A stretch of DNA of 64,000 nucleotides. It comes from Actinoplanes nipponensis (GTDB taxonomy: Bacteria > Actinomycetota > Actinomycetes > Mycobacteriales > Micromonosporaceae). Location: positions 62,001 through 126,000 of the forward strand of contig NZ_BOMQ01000024.1 of the NCBI RefSeq assembly GCF_016862275.1, given 5' to 3'. The position numbers were made by a program, and so were the translations under genes. Below are positions 1 to 14,349 of this stretch, in pieces; the first letter of the stretch is position 1, and every line of letters starts with the position of its first letter. The notes below the pieces were generated by a model. That model was not told the origin of the DNA, did not search any database, and worked only from the letters and a program-made list of their open reading frames with translations.

Positions 1-39
1 GCTTTCAAGACCATCACGCTTTCAACACCAAGGCAGGAC

Positions 40-597
40 ATGGCTTCCACCAACGACCTGAAGAACGGCCTGGTGCTCAACCTCGAAGGCGCCCTGTGGG
101 CCGTCGTCGAGTTCCAGCACGTCAAGCCGGGCAAGGGCGGGGCGTTCGTGCGCACCACGCTCAAGAACGTCCTCTCCGGCAAGGTCGTGGACAAGACGTT
201 CAACGCCGGCACCAGGGTCGAGACCGCGACCGTGGACAAGCGCACGATGCAGTACCTCTACCAGGACGGTGAGGACTTCGTCTTCATGGACCTGGACACC
301 TTCGAGCAGATCACCGTGCCCGGCCCCACGGTCGGTGAGAACGCCAACTACCTGCTCCCCGAGGCCGAGGCCACGGTGGCCACCCACGAGGGCGTGCCGC
401 TCTACATCGAGCTGCCGACCAGCGTCTTCCTCGAGGTGACGTACACGGAGCCCGGCCTGCAGGGCGACCGCTCCACCGGCGGCACCAAGCCGGCCACCGT
501 CGAGACCGGCGCGACGGTCAACGTCCCGCTGTTCATCACGACCGGCGAGAAGATCAAGGTCGACACCCGCGACGGCCGTTACCTCGGCCGTAGCTGA
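40..597 (+). CDS. efp: Elongation factor P
   Basis: EF-P binds between the P and E sites of the ribosome and relieves stalling at polyproline stretches. The 185-residue product has the usual three-domain length. The N-terminal KOW-like domain carries the loop [15 protein letters not shown] around residues 29-43, with Lys32 at the tip where EF-P is modified in many bacteria. The C-terminal OB domain ends in the family signature [11 protein letters not shown]. The ATG start lies behind AAGGCAGG at about 30-37. The stop codon overlaps the ATG of nusB by one base, so the two are probably translationally coupled. The promoter is outside or at the very edge of the window. Confidence 0.97.
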   Translation: MASTNDLKNGLVLNLEGALWAVVEFQHVKPGKGGAFVRTTLKNVLSGKVVDKTFNAGTRVETATVDKRTMQYLYQDGEDFVFMDLDTFEQITVPGPTVGENANYLLPEAEATVATHEGVPLYIELPTSVFLEVTYTEPGLQGDRSTGGTKPATVETGATVNVPLFITTGEKIKVDTRDGRYLGRS

Positions 598-1031
598 TGG
601 CCGAGGGCCCCAAGACCCAGATGCCGGCGCGCCGCAAGGCGCGCAAGCGGGCGCTGGACGTCCTCTACGAGGCCGACCTGCGCGACCTCCCGCCGGCCCA
701 GGTGCTGGTCACCTACCTGGATCGCATCGCCAAGCCCCGCCCGGACCACCTGGACTACACGGTCAGCCTGGTCGAGGGCGTGGCGAAGCACCTCGACCGG
801 ATCGACGAGCTGATCGCCAGCTACGCCGAGGGCTGGACCATCGACCGCATGCCGGTGGTGGACCGCAACCTCGCCCGGATCGCGGTGTTCGAGCTGCTCT
901 ACGTGGGCGAGATCGACGACCCGGTGGCGATCTCCGAGGCGGTCGAGCTGGCCAAGCAGATGTCGACGGATGACAGCCCGCGGTTCCTCAATGGGATTCT
1001 GGGGCGGATCGCGGAGTTCGCCAGTAGGTAG
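597..1031 (+). CDS. nusB: Transcription antitermination factor NusB
   Basis: NusB pairs with NusE (S10) on the boxA element of nascent rRNA and supports antitermination. The 144-residue all-helical product matches the family length. It has the N-terminal ARRKARKRALDVLYEAD helix and the C-terminal block with VAISEAVELAKQ and a SPRFLNGILGRI ending. The ATG overlaps the efp stop. It is the last gene of this short operon: a stem-loop with a downstream T-rich run follows within 20 bases, and the next 1.6 kb carries no convincing gene. Confidence 0.96.
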   Translation: MAEGPKTQMPARRKARKRALDVLYEADLRDLPPAQVLVTYLDRIAKPRPDHLDYTVSLVEGVAKHLDRIDELIASYAEGWTIDRMPVVDRNLARIAVFELLYVGEIDDPVAISEAVELAKQMSTDDSPRFLNGILGRIAEFASR

Positions 1032-1048
1032 GTTCTGCTTCAAGCGAT

Positions 1049-1086
1049 CGGCCTGGGCCCTTGCGGGGGTCCGGGCCGTTCGTCTT
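1049..1086 (+). terminator. Intrinsic terminator after nusB
   Basis: A 12-bp stem (1049-1060 with 1067-1078, two G-T wobbles) closes a six-base loop and is followed by TTCGTCTTTTC. It sits 17 bp after the nusB stop and probably ends the efp-nusB transcript. Confidence 0.7.
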
Positions 1087-1702
1087 TTCAAGATCAAATT
1101 CTTTCAGGGTCATGTCGTGCGTGGGTGCATGGTGCTGACCGTCGCTCCCGCCGATTGCGGGCTTCGTGCTTTGTTCCAGTCGGGTCGGGCTGGGTGCATG
1201 GGCGGGCGGGATGCCCCACTCCGGGCGGTCAGGCTTGATCCCTGCTTGGGGCGTCCTCGCCCCAAGCCCTGTGATCGTCGCGGGCGGGGGCGGCCTGCTG
1301 GATGCTGTTGGGCAGCGCCCGCCCGCTTCGCTGGTGTCGCGTTGTCGCTGGCCGGGCCGGTCTTCTGGCATGTGCGGTGGGTGGCTTTGGCCGGGTCGCC
1401 GGCCGTGCTGCGGGAGCGGCGCTCGGTCTGAGGGGCCGGTGAGCTGGCTTTTGACCGCGCGGCTTCACGGCTGGGGTCGGGCTCGTCGCTGCTGGGGCTT
1501 GGCCTTGCTTCGGTGCTGCTGGGGTTGGACTGGCCTGGCTGCTCGGGTTGACTGGCCTCGGCTGTCGGGTCGGCCTCGCCTGCCTTGCGTTGGCGCGCGC
1601 CTCGCGTCGCTGGTTGGGGGGCTCGCCTTGCGTTGCTGCTCGATGGGCTCGCCTCAATGCTCGGTGCCTCACCCCACCGGCTGCTCCGTCTCTGTCCGGG
1701 TT

Positions 1703-1750
1703 CCCGGCTCCTTGCCTTGTGCGCTTCACGGCTCCTTGCCTTGTGCGCTT
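1703..1750 (+). repeat. Two tandem 24-bp units
   Basis: Two adjacent 24-bp units share GGCTCCTTGCCTTGTGCGCT and differ at one base near their left end; a partial third unit (CCCGGCC) follows. They lie in the adenine-poor non-coding region and suggest slippage-driven growth. Confidence 0.85.
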
Positions 1751-1863
1751 CCCGGCCTTCTGAGCCGCCCGGAGTCGTCCGGCCGATGTTCGTGCTGCCG
1801 GCACCCGCGGGTTCGCCCTCTCGGTGAATCTTGTGTAGCGGAGCCCGAAAAATCGGCCTGCGC

Positions 1864-2300
1864 TCATCAAGATCTGTGCGGGTAGGCATCCGCAGGCGCC
1901 AGCGGGTGTTCTTGCGGGGATCGAGCAGGTAGGCCAAATCCTGCGTCACCAAGATCCGTGTGGGTGGGTGGGTGCTGTCGGCGCGCCGAGCGTCATGGGG
2001 TGCTTGTGGCGGGTTCGGGCGGGGTCGGCCGACCCGTGCCTATCAAGATCTGTGCGGGTGGGTGCGGGGGCGCGCCGGGCGTCATGAGGTGCTTGTGGCG
2101 GGTCCGGGCGGGGTGGGGCCGACCCATGCTCATCAAGATCCGTGCGGGGTGGGTGCTACGGGCACGAAGGACGTCATGGGGTACTCGGGGCCGGACCGAG
2201 TGGGGGTAAGCCGACCCGCAGTCACCAAGATTCGTTCGGTGGGGGCCACGGCTGCTCGTGGCGGGACCGGGCGGGTTAGCCCAATCGGCCGGTGGATCGT
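1864..2300 (+). repeat. Degenerate ~90-bp tandem repeat, five copies, CAAGATC core
   Basis: The core CAAGATC (last copy CAAGATT) occurs at 1868, 1950, 2044, 2134 and 2226, giving periods of 82, 94, 90 and 92 bp. Each core is followed by a variant of CGTGCGGGTGGG. In the middle copies the rest is also alike: GCGCGCC, then CGTCATG(G/A)GGTGCTTGTGGCGGG, then GGCCGACCC. An isolated core at 1089 directly follows the nusB terminator. The copies are too degenerate and too evenly joined to be CRISPR repeats, and no open frame follows the period. Confidence 0.85.
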
Positions 2301-2640
2301 GGCCGGCCGGCCTCACCCTGCTTGCTGACCGCCCCGACTGAGCCCCACGCGGCGTGTTCGGTGGAGCGCAGGCGATCCGGGCGATGTGGTCACCCGTAGT
2401 CACGAGGAAAGTGACCGCCGCCGGGCGCTCGGCAACCCCTTGACCTGCCCCGGCCGGCTGTTCTCCGCCGAGCCCGCGGGAGCCGACCCCGAATGGGCGA
2501 CCGAATCGATGTCCCCCATGACCGAATCCGCCCGCATGGCGAGCTCCCGACCTCGTGGCGCACCCTTGACCCGTGCGGCGGACCGGTGTCCCGACCGGGC
2601 TCGGTCACCCGATCCGGGGCGGACGGGCGCGGAGACGCGA

Positions 2641-2670
2641 AGAGGGGACCCGCGACTGCGGGACCCCTCT
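2641..2670 (-). terminator. Possible terminator of bldD
   Basis: Arms of 7 and 5 bp separated by one A-A mismatch (2641-2653 with 2658-2670) close a GACT loop, 18 bp past the leftward bldD stop. There is no T-run on the transcribed side, so the terminator call rests on stem strength and position alone. Confidence 0.5.
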
Positions 2671-2688
2671 GCGGCAGGTGCCGGGTGA

Positions 2689-3177
2689 TCAGCTGGCGAA
2701 GAACGCCCGCGGGTCAGCGACCAGCACACCCTGTTCGGTCAGGCGCTCGATGAGGCCCGACGGCGAGATGTCGTACACGATCGCGAGGGCGCGCAGGTCG
2801 TCCGCGCGGATCGACAGCACGCGACCGTTGTAGTCGCCGCGCTGCTGCTGTATGGCCCGGGCGTAGCGCGCGACGTAGGCCAGGTCCTCACCGGCGGCGT
2901 CGTACAGCTTCTCCAGGTCGAGCACGATCTTGTTGGTCGCCTCGAGCCGGACGCCGCTGCCGTCGGGCAGCAGCTCCGAGACGGGGACGCGGTAGAAGTC
3001 GGCCAGTTCGGCGAGGCGCGAAACGGTGACGGCGCGATCGCCACGCTCGTACGAGCCCACCACGACGGCCTTCCAGCGGCCGTTCGACTTCTCTTCCACG
3101 CCCTGCAGGGACAGGCCCTGCTGCTGGCGGATGGAGCGCAGGCGGGCGCCCAACGACTTGGCGTACTCAGACGGCAT
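2689..3177 (-). CDS. bldD: Developmental master regulator BldD (c-di-GMP-responsive)
   Basis: BldD dimerises on DNA when bound to tetrameric c-di-GMP and represses sporulation genes during vegetative growth in Streptomyces. The 162-residue product starts MPSEYAKSLGARLRSIRQQQ and has an Xre-type helix-turn-helix within residues 9-70, including the near-invariant block KAVVVGSYERGDRAVTV. In the C-terminal domain both halves of the c-di-GMP motif are intact: RGD at 113-115 and RADD at 124-127. The ATG at 3177 was chosen because similarity begins there and GGGAG lies upstream; the frame stays open 71 codons further up, but that part overlaps the promoter. It is monocistronic and divergent from the pyr operon. 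Confidence 0.97.
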   Translation of the reverse strand: MPSEYAKSLGARLRSIRQQQGLSLQGVEEKSNGRWKAVVVGSYERGDRAVTVSRLAELADFYRVPVSELLPDGSGVRLEATNKIVLDLEKLYDAAGEDLAYVARYARAIQQQRGDYNGRVLSIRADDLRALAIVYDISPSGLIERLTEQGVLVADPRAFFAS

Positions 3178-3226
3178 TCGGACACTCCCAGTACTGTGCT
3201 GGCCCGGAGGGTTCTTCCTCGGATCG

Positions 3227-3267
3227 CTACGCTGCGTGACGGTACGGAGTTTGCAACCTCTGGTCAA
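3227..3267 (-). promoter_or_regulatory. bldD promoter with overlapping BldD-box-like site
   Basis: On the minus strand TTGACC (3262-3267) and TACCGT (3239-3244) are separated by exactly 17 bp, a good vegetative sigma-factor promoter. The 14-mer at 3227-3240, CTACGCTGCGTGAC on the plus strand, fits 8 of the 9 fixed positions of the Streptomyces BldD box TnACnC(A/T)GnGTnA. It covers the -10 edge and the start-site region. Binding there would block initiation, so negative autoregulation is the likely reading. Confidence 0.7.
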
Positions 3268-3375
3268 GTGTCGGTTACCGATGAGTCGCCGAGCTCGGGA
3301 GAGAGTTGCCCGCATTCGTCCGTTCGGTCCGCGGGTCAGCCACGTCACCATGGTCAACGCCGCAGGCACTGGTAA

Positions 3376-4963
<1,588 letters not shown>

Positions 4964-4967
<4 letters not shown>

Positions 4968-6229
4968 CCTCGTACCTGATCAAGGGTGTTTCGATCCTCG
5001 GCGGTGCGTCGGCCGATCTGCTGATCAAGGACGGGGTGCTCGCCACCGGTTCCGCCGACGGCGCCGAGGTGATCGACGCCGCCGGCCTGGTCGCGCTGCC
5101 CGGCCTGGTCGACCTGCACACCCACCTGCGCGAGCCCGGCCGTGAGGACGCCGAGACGGTCGAGACCGGCTCGCGGGCCGCGGCGCTCGGCGGCTACACC
5201 GCGGTGTTCGCGATGGCCAACACCTCGCCGGTCGCCGACACCGCCGGCGTGGTCGAGCAGGTCTGGCGGCTGGGCCGCGAGGCCGGCCTGGTCGACGTGC
5301 AGCCCATCGGCGCGGTCACCGTCGGGCTGGCCGGTAAGCAGCTGGCCGAGCTGGGCGCGATGGCCACCTCGGCGGCCGGCGTGCGGATCTTCTCCGACGA
5401 CGGCCACTGCGTCGCCGACCCGCGGCTGATGCGCCGCGCGCTGGAATACGTCAAGGCGTTCGACGGCATCATCGCCCAGCACGCGGAGGAGCCCCGGCTC
5501 ACCGAGGGCGCCCAGATGCACGAGGGCGAGGTCTCCACCCGGCTCGGCCTGACCGGCTGGCCCGCGGTGGCCGAGGAGGCGATCATCGCCCGCGACGTGC
5601 TCCTGGCCGAGCACGTCGGCAGCCGCCTGCACGTCTGCCACGTCTCCACCGCCGGGTCGGTCGAGGTGCTGCGCCAGGCCAAGGCCCGGGGGGTACGGGT
5701 GACCGCCGAGGTCACGCCGCACCACCTGCTGCTCACCGACGAGCTCGCCGCCAGCTACGACCCGGTGTTCAAGGTCAATCCGCCGTTGCGCACCGCGAAG
5801 GACGTCGCGGCGCTGCGCCAGGCGCTGGTCGACGGCGTGATCGACGTCGTGGCCACCGACCACGCGCCGCACGCGGTCGAGGACAAGGAATGTGAGTGGG
5901 CGTACGCCCGGCCGGGCATGGTGGGGCTGGAAACGGCGTTGCCGGTCGTGCTCTCCGTCCTGGGCGAGCAGTGGGAGCTCATCGCCGAGCGGATGTCCCG
6001 GGCCCCGGCCCGCATCGCCGGGCTCGCCGGGCACGGCACCGATCTCACGGCCGGCTCGCCGGCCAACCTGACGCTGGTGGACCCGTCCGCCCGGCGGGTC
6101 GTCGACCCGGCCGAGCTGGCGAGCCGCAGCCGCAACACACCGTACGCGGGCACCACCCTGCCGGGTCGCATCGTCGCGACCTTCCTTCGGGGAGAGCCGA
6201 CTGTCCTGGATGGGAAGGCCGTCAAGTGA
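4964..6229 (+). CDS. pyrC: Dihydroorotase
   Basis: This zinc amidohydrolase cyclises carbamoylaspartate to dihydroorotate. The 421-residue class I enzyme has [10 protein letters not shown] at residues 50-59 (metal ligands His52 and His54), CHVSTAGS in the middle of the barrel, and the catalytic [12 protein letters not shown] segment. The ATG overlaps the pyrB stop by four bases and the stop overlaps carA's GTG, so pyrB and pyrC are probably made in similar amounts. In many bacteria the two proteins form a complex. Confidence 0.97.
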
Positions 6230-7337
6230 AACCAGCCATTCTTGTATTGGAAGACGGGCGCACGTTCCGTGGTCAGTCCTACGGCGCCGAGGGGGAGACC
6301 TTCGGCGAGGCCGTGTTCACCACCGGCATGACCGGTTACCAGGAGACGCTGACCGACCCGTCGTACCACCGGCAGGTCGTCGTGCAGACCGCGCCGCAGA
6401 TCGGCAACACCGGCGTCAACGCCGAGGACGACGAGTCCGACCGGATCTGGGTGGCCGGCTACGTGGTCCGCGACCCGGCCCGCCGGCCGTCCAACTGGCG
6501 TTCGACCGGCGACCTCGGTGAGCGGCTCGCCGCCGAGGGCGTCGTCGGCATCAGCGGGATCGACACCCGGGCGCTGACCCGCCACCTGCGCTCGCGGGGC
6601 GCGATGCGGGTGGGCATCTCCACGGTCGACCTCGACCCGGCGTCGCTGCTCGACCGGGTCCGGGCCCAGCCGCAGATGATCGGCGCGGACCTGTCCGCCG
6701 AGGTCACCACCGGCTCGCGATACACGGTGGAGGCGGTCGGCGAGCACCGCTACACGGTGGCCGCGCTCGACCTGGGCATCAAGCGCAACGTCTCGCGCCG
6801 GCTGGCCGAGCGGGGCGTCACCACGCACATCTTCCCGGCGTCCTCGACCATCGAGGAGCTGCTGGCGGTCAGCCCGGACGCGGTGTTCCTGTCACCCGGG
6901 CCCGGCGATCCGGCCACCGCCGACGTACCGGTGGCGCTGGCCCGGGCCGTGCTGAGCCGGCGCGTGCCGCTGTTCGGCATCTGCTTCGGCAGCCAGATCC
7001 TGGGCCGGGCGCTCGGCTTCGGCACCTACAAGCTGGGGTACGGCCACCGCGGCATCAACCAGCCGGTGTTCGATCGGACCACCGGCAAGGTCGAGGTCAC
7101 CTCGCACAACCACGGCTTCGCCGTCGACGCCCCGCTGAACACGGTCATCGACACCGAGTTCGGCGGCGTCGAGGTGTCGCACGTCTGCCTCAACGACAAC
7201 GTGGTCGAAGGGCTGCGGGCGCTGGACGTGCCCGCGTTCACGGTCCAGTACCACCCCGAGGCGGCAGCCGGCCCGCACGACGCGGACTACCTGTTCGACC
7301 GCTTCGTGGAGCTCGTCGAGAAGGTTGAGGCCCGCTG

Positions 7338-7338
<1 letters not shown>
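6226..7338 (+). CDS. carA: Carbamoyl-phosphate synthase small subunit
   Basis: It hydrolyses glutamine and passes ammonia to CarB. The 370-residue product starts at GTG ([16 protein letters not shown]), overlapping the pyrC stop as GTGA. The N-terminal small domain has [14 protein letters not shown]. The class I amidotransferase domain has the nucleophile Cys in [11 protein letters not shown] and the His-Glu pair in [11 protein letters not shown]. The frame is open 110 codons upstream, but that part lies inside pyrC. It is followed directly by carB with a one-base overlap. Confidence 0.96.
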
Positions 7339-10649
<3,311 letters not shown>

Positions 10650-10692
10650 GCCAGCCGAGCATGCCGTGCGCGGCGCAGGCGGAGGTGCGGGG

Positions 10693-11721
10693 GTGAGCCT
10701 GTTCACCAGCGCGGTCCGGCCGGTTCTCTTCCGGCTGGGCGGCGGTGACGCCGAGAAGGCGCACGAGTTCACGCTGGAGCGGCTGGCGTCGCTCGGCGCC
10801 CGCCCGCGCGCCCTGCTGCGCAGCCGCTACGCGGTGCCGGCGCCCGTCGAGGCGTTCGGCGTGCGCTTCCCCAACCCGGTGGGGCTGGCCGCCGGCATGG
10901 ACAAGAACGGGGTGGCCCTGCCGGCCTGGCCCGCGCTGGGCTTCGGCTTCGTCGAGGTGGGCACGGTCACCGCGAAGCCGCAGCCCGGCAACGACCAGCC
11001 CCGGCTGTTCCGGCTGCGCGACAGCGAGGCCGTGATCAACCGGATGGGCTTCAACAACGCGGGCGCGGCGGCGCTGGCCGCCCGCCTGGCCGAGCTGGGC
11101 CCGCTGGGCGTGCCGCTGGGGATCTCGCTGGGCAAGTCCAAGGTGACGCCGCTGGAGGAGGCGGTGGAGGACTACCTGACCTCCTACCGCCTGCTGCACC
11201 CGTACGCGGACTACATCGCGGTCAACGTGTCGTCGCCCAACACGCCCGGCCTGCGCACGCTGCAGGACCGGTCGGCGCTGGCGGCGCTGCTCGGTGCGCT
11301 GGTCGGCGGCAAGCCGGTGCTGGTGAAGATCGCCCCGGACCTGACCGAGCCGGCCATCGCCGAGCTGCTGGAGGTCTGCCTGGCGGCGGGCGCGGCGGGC
11401 GTCATCGCGACCAACACCACGCTGGCCCGCGACGGGCTGGCGGCGGCCGACCAGCCGCGGGCCGCGGAGGCGGGCGGGCTCTCCGGGCGGCCGCTGACCG
11501 AGCGGGCCCGCAAGATCGTCCACTTCGTCCACGAGGAGACGGGCGGCCGGCTGCCGATCATCGGCGTCGGCGGGATCCTCGACGCGGACGACGCGGCCCG
11601 GATGTTCGACGCGGGGGCGGCGCTGGTGCAGCTCTACACGGGTTTCATCTACCGCGGGCCGGCGCTGGTCCGGGCCGCCGCGAAGGCCTACGCGACCGCC
11701 GGGGAGAAGGCCAGGCCGTGA
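10693..11721 (+). CDS. pyrD: Dihydroorotate dehydrogenase, class 2 (quinone-linked)
   Basis: This FMN enzyme oxidises dihydroorotate to orotate at the membrane and hands electrons to quinone. The 342-residue length and N-terminal extension ([25 protein letters not shown]) mark class 2. FNNAGAAAL and the catalytic-serine segment [14 protein letters not shown] are present, as is the C-terminal GGIL and [12 protein letters not shown]-phosphate region. The GTG at 10693 has GGAGG eight bases upstream; a GTG nine codons earlier is possible. It is separated from pyrF by bioA. Confidence 0.94.
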   Translation: MSLFTSAVRPVLFRLGGGDAEKAHEFTLERLASLGARPRALLRSRYAVPAPVEAFGVRFPNPVGLAAGMDKNGVALPAWPALGFGFVEVGTVTAKPQPGNDQPRLFRLRDSEAVINRMGFNNAGAAALAARLAELGPLGVPLGISLGKSKVTPLEEAVEDYLTSYRLLHPYADYIAVNVSSPNTPGLRTLQDRSALAALLGALVGGKPVLVKIAPDLTEPAIAELLEVCLAAGAAGVIATNTTLARDGLAAADQPRAAEAGGLSGRPLTERARKIVHFVHEETGGRLPIIGVGGILDADDAARMFDAGAALVQLYTGFIYRGPALVRAAAKAYATAGEKARP

Positions 11722-11840
11722 CCCTGGGCGGGGCTCGGGCCGTAGGGCCGCCCGGAGCCGCCGGCCGCGGGAGGGAGGTCTGTCCGTCCCCGCCCGCCGG
11801 CGCGGATCTGATCGGTCGCCCGGGCCCGGGCCCGGCCGCC

Positions 11841-11990
11841 GCAGCATCCTGGCCCGTTGGTTGGGCCGCCGCGGCATCCTGGCCCGTCGGCCCGGCTCCT
11901 GCGGCATCCTGGCGCGCCGGTCGGGCCGCCACGGCATCCTGGCCCGCCGGCCCGGCCGCTGCGGCAGTCTGGCCCGCCGGTCGGGCCGCC
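11841..11990 (+). repeat. Five perfectly phased 30-bp tandem repeats at the bioA 5' end
   Basis: Units start at 11841, 11871, 11901, 11931 and 11961, each a variant of GCGGCATCCTGGCCCG followed by CCGGTCGGGCCGC. In the bioA frame they would read about ten residues per unit ([13 protein letters not shown]). Since BioA similarity starts only after the array, I regard them as upstream or a non-family extension. No gene is seen in 11722-11840. Confidence 0.9.
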
Positions 11991-11992
11991 GT

Positions 11993-13315
11993 GTGCGGGC
12001 GGTCGGCGGGCGGCCCGCGGGGCCGGTCTTGACCGGCCCGGCCGGCCGCGACCGGGCGGAACTCCTGGCCCTGGACCGCGCCCACGTCTGGCACCCCTAC
12101 GGCCCGATGCCCGGCCGCAGCGAGCCCTACGTCGTCGACAGCGCCCAGGGCGTCCGCCTGCGGCTGGCCGACGGGCGGGAGCTGGTCGACGGCATGTCTT
12201 CGTGGTGGGCGGCCATCCACGGCTACCGGCACCCGGTGCTGGACGCCGCGCTGGCCGAGCAGGCCGGCCGGATGAGCCACGTCATGTTCGGCGGGCTCAC
12301 CCACGCGCCGGCCGTCGAGCTGGCCACCACGCTGGTCGAGCTGACCCCGGACGGCCTCGAGCACGTCTTCCTGTGCGACTCCGGCTCCGTGGGCGTCGAG
12401 GTCGCCATCAAGATGGCCCTCCAGGCCCAGCCGGCCCGCGGCCACCCGGGCCGGCGCCGGCTCGCCACCTGGCGCGGCGGGTACCACGGCGACACGTTCC
12501 ATCCGATGAGCGTCTGCGACCCGGTCGGGGGAATGCACCAGCTCTGGACCGGGGTGCTGCCCGCCCAGGTCTTCGCGGGCCCGCCGCCGGCGGATTACGA
12601 CCCGGCGTACGCCGCCGAGCTCAGCGACCTGGTCGAGCGACACGCCGGCGAGCTGGCCGCGGTCATCGTCGAGCCGGTGGTGCAGGGCGCCGGCGGCATG
12701 CGTTTCCACCATCCGGAATACCTGCGGGTGCTGCGCGAGGTGACCGCGGCGCACGGCGTGCTGCTGATCTTCGACGAGATCGCGACCGGCTTCGGCCGTA
12801 CCGGTGAGCTCTTCGCCGCCCACCACGCCGGGGTGACCCCCGACATCCTGTGCCTGGGCAAGGCCCTCACCGGGGGCTACCTGACCCTGGCCGCGACCCT
12901 GTGCACCGCCGCGGTGGCCGAGGCCGTCTCCGCGGGCAGCGCCGGGGGGCTGGCGCACGGGCCGACCTTCATGGGCAACCCCCTGGCCTGCGCCGTCGCC
13001 AACGCCTCCATCGGCCTCCTGCGCGCCCAGGACTGGCGCACCCGCGTCGGGACCATCGAGAAGGGCCTGCGGGCCGGTCTCGAGCCGCTGCGGGCCGCTC
13101 CCGGCGTCAGTGACGTCCGCGTGCTGGGCGCCATCGGCGTGGTGCAGCTCGATCACGAGGTCGACGTGGCCGCGGCGACCGCCGCCGCCGTGGCCGCGGG
13201 GGTCTGGCTGCGGCCGTTCCGGGACCTGATCTACACGATGCCGCCGTACGTCGCCGACGACGCCGATGTCGCCCGCATTACCCGAGGAATCGCCGCCGCG
13301 GTGTCCGCCACCTGA
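11993..13315 (+). CDS. bioA: Adenosylmethionine-8-amino-7-oxononanoate aminotransferase
   Basis: This PLP enzyme uses S-adenosylmethionine to convert KAPA to DAPA in biotin synthesis. The family block HVWHPYGPM is near the N terminus. It is followed by [14 protein letters not shown] (substrate pocket), [11 protein letters not shown], the aspartate motif [13 protein letters not shown], and the PLP lysine in [17 protein letters not shown]. The start is uncertain: GTG 11993 is used here (440 residues), and TTG 12029 (428 residues) fits the Mycobacterium tuberculosis protein about as well. The frame extends further up through the 30-bp repeats. No other bio gene is in the window. Confidence 0.9.
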   Translation: MRAVGGRPAGPVLTGPAGRDRAELLALDRAHVWHPYGPMPGRSEPYVVDSAQGVRLRLADGRELVDGMSSWWAAIHGYRHPVLDAALAEQAGRMSHVMFGGLTHAPAVELATTLVELTPDGLEHVFLCDSGSVGVEVAIKMALQAQPARGHPGRRRLATWRGGYHGDTFHPMSVCDPVGGMHQLWTGVLPAQVFAGPPPADYDPAYAAELSDLVERHAGELAAVIVEPVVQGAGGMRFHHPEYLRVLREVTAAHGVLLIFDEIATGFGRTGELFAAHHAGVTPDILCLGKALTGGYLTLAATLCTAAVAEAVSAGSAGGLAHGPTFMGNPLACAVANASIGLLRAQDWRTRVGTIEKGLRAGLEPLRAAPGVSDVRVLGAIGVVQLDHEVDVAAATAAAVAAGVWLRPFRDLIYTMPPYVADDADVARITRGIAAAVSAT

Positions 13316-13335
13316 CACGGAAGTGAGAACGACCC

Positions 13336-14166
13336 ATGGAGTCCTTCGGAAGCCGGCTGCACCGCGCCACCGCGCAGCGTGGGCCGCTGTGCGTGGGCAT
13401 CGATCCGCACGCCGCCCTGCTCGCCCGGTGGGGCCTGTCCGACGACGTCGCCGGCCTGGAACGCTTCGCCCGTACGGTCGTCGAGGCACTGGCCGATCGG
13501 GTCGCCGTGCTCAAGCCGCAGTCGGCCTTCTTCGAGAGATTTGGGTCACGCGGCATCGCCGTTCTTGAGTCAATTATCCGACAGTCACGCGAGGCCGGGG
13601 CGCTGGTGCTGCTGGACGTGAAGCGCGGCGACATCGGCTCGACGATGGCCGCGTACGCCGACGCTTACCTCAATCCGGACAGTGCTCTATGTGCTGACGC
13701 GATCACTGTGAGTCCCTTTCTCGGAGTCGGCTCTTTGCGTCCCGCGTTCGACATGGCGGCCGCCCACGGCGGCGGCGTTTTCGTGCTCGCGCTGACCTCC
13801 AACCCCGAGGGAGTGGCCGTCCAGCACGCCGTCGGCGCCGACGGCCGGACCGTCGCGCAAACCGTGATCGATGAGATTTCCCAGGTCAACGCGGGTGCGG
13901 ACCCGCTCGGCAGCCTCGGGCTGGTGGTCGGCGCGACCATCGGCGAGACCGGCCACGACCTGTCGAAGGTCAACGGCCCGCTGCTCGCTCCGGGGCTCGG
14001 AGCGCAGGGTGGGAGCCCCGCCGATCTGCGCCGGATCTTCGGCGAGAGCCTGCGGAACGTGCTGCCGTCGTACTCACGCGAGGTTCTCGGCGCGGGCCCC
14101 GAGGTGGCCTCCCTGCGGGCCGCCGCGGACCGCGCCGTGACCGCCTGTAGCGCCGTGATCGGGTGA
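13336..14166 (+). CDS. pyrF: Orotidine 5'-phosphate decarboxylase (type 2)
   Basis: It catalyses the last step to UMP. The 276-residue product is the longer bacterial type 2 form, with GIDPHAALLARWGL near the start. The catalytic LDVKRGDIGSTM lies around residues 94-105, and VSPFLGVGSLRP and APGLGAQGG follow. The ATG comes 20 bp after the bioA stop, so it is probably still read from the pyr transcript despite the bioA insertion. A stretch from about 13545 to 13735 uses somewhat more A/T-ending codons than its neighbours. Confidence 0.96.
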   Translation: MESFGSRLHRATAQRGPLCVGIDPHAALLARWGLSDDVAGLERFARTVVEALADRVAVLKPQSAFFERFGSRGIAVLESIIRQSREAGALVLLDVKRGDIGSTMAAYADAYLNPDSALCADAITVSPFLGVGSLRPAFDMAAAHGGGVFVLALTSNPEGVAVQHAVGADGRTVAQTVIDEISQVNAGADPLGSLGLVVGATIGETGHDLSKVNGPLLAPGLGAQGGSPADLRRIFGESLRNVLPSYSREVLGAGPEVASLRAAADRAVTACSAVIG

Positions 14167-14169
14167 AAC

Positions 14170-14186
14170 GGCCTGCCTAGCAGGCC
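14170..14186 (+). terminator. Hairpin after pyrF, possible terminator
   Basis: A perfect 7-bp stem (GGCCTGC / GCAGGCC) with a CTA loop sits four bases after the pyrF stop. No T-run follows. It may end the pyr operon ahead of the separately promoted mihF. Confidence 0.45.
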
Positions 14187-14349
14187 TGCCCCGGCCCGGC
14201 GCAGGGGTACCCCCACGTTGCCGAAACCGCCGTTGACCGCTAGTTTTCCCGGCGCCGGGAACCACATGCCCCTTTGGTTCCCTGGCACACCACGTTTCAC
14301 AGAGTGCCGGTATTGGACTACCGGTGCGATAGGGACCTGAGGAGAACTG

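Larger units (their letters stand above)
1087..2640. other. Long non-coding, adenine-poor region between nusB and bldD
   Basis: I see no supportable gene here. Long open frames exist on the minus strand, but they are low-complexity (Arg/Pro/Ala/Ser) and match no family I recognise. They are explained by composition: the plus strand is strongly G+T rich, so the minus strand has few T and hence few stop codons. In the 180 bases from 1441 to 1620 I count 5 A against about 46 T. The part from about 1864 to 2300 contains a ~90-bp degenerate repeat (separate entry). The part from 2300 to 2640 is unremarkable GC-rich sequence. The function is unknown. Confidence 0.7.

Noticed and set aside
1110..1952. 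280-codon minus-strand open frame in the nusB-bldD gap
   Set aside because: Low-complexity Arg/Pro/Ala/Ser product; openness is explained by scarcity of T on that strand; no family similarity recognised.
1864..2300. CRISPR array
   Set aside because: Units are degenerate along their whole length, no unique spacers of fixed size, and no cas genes in the window.
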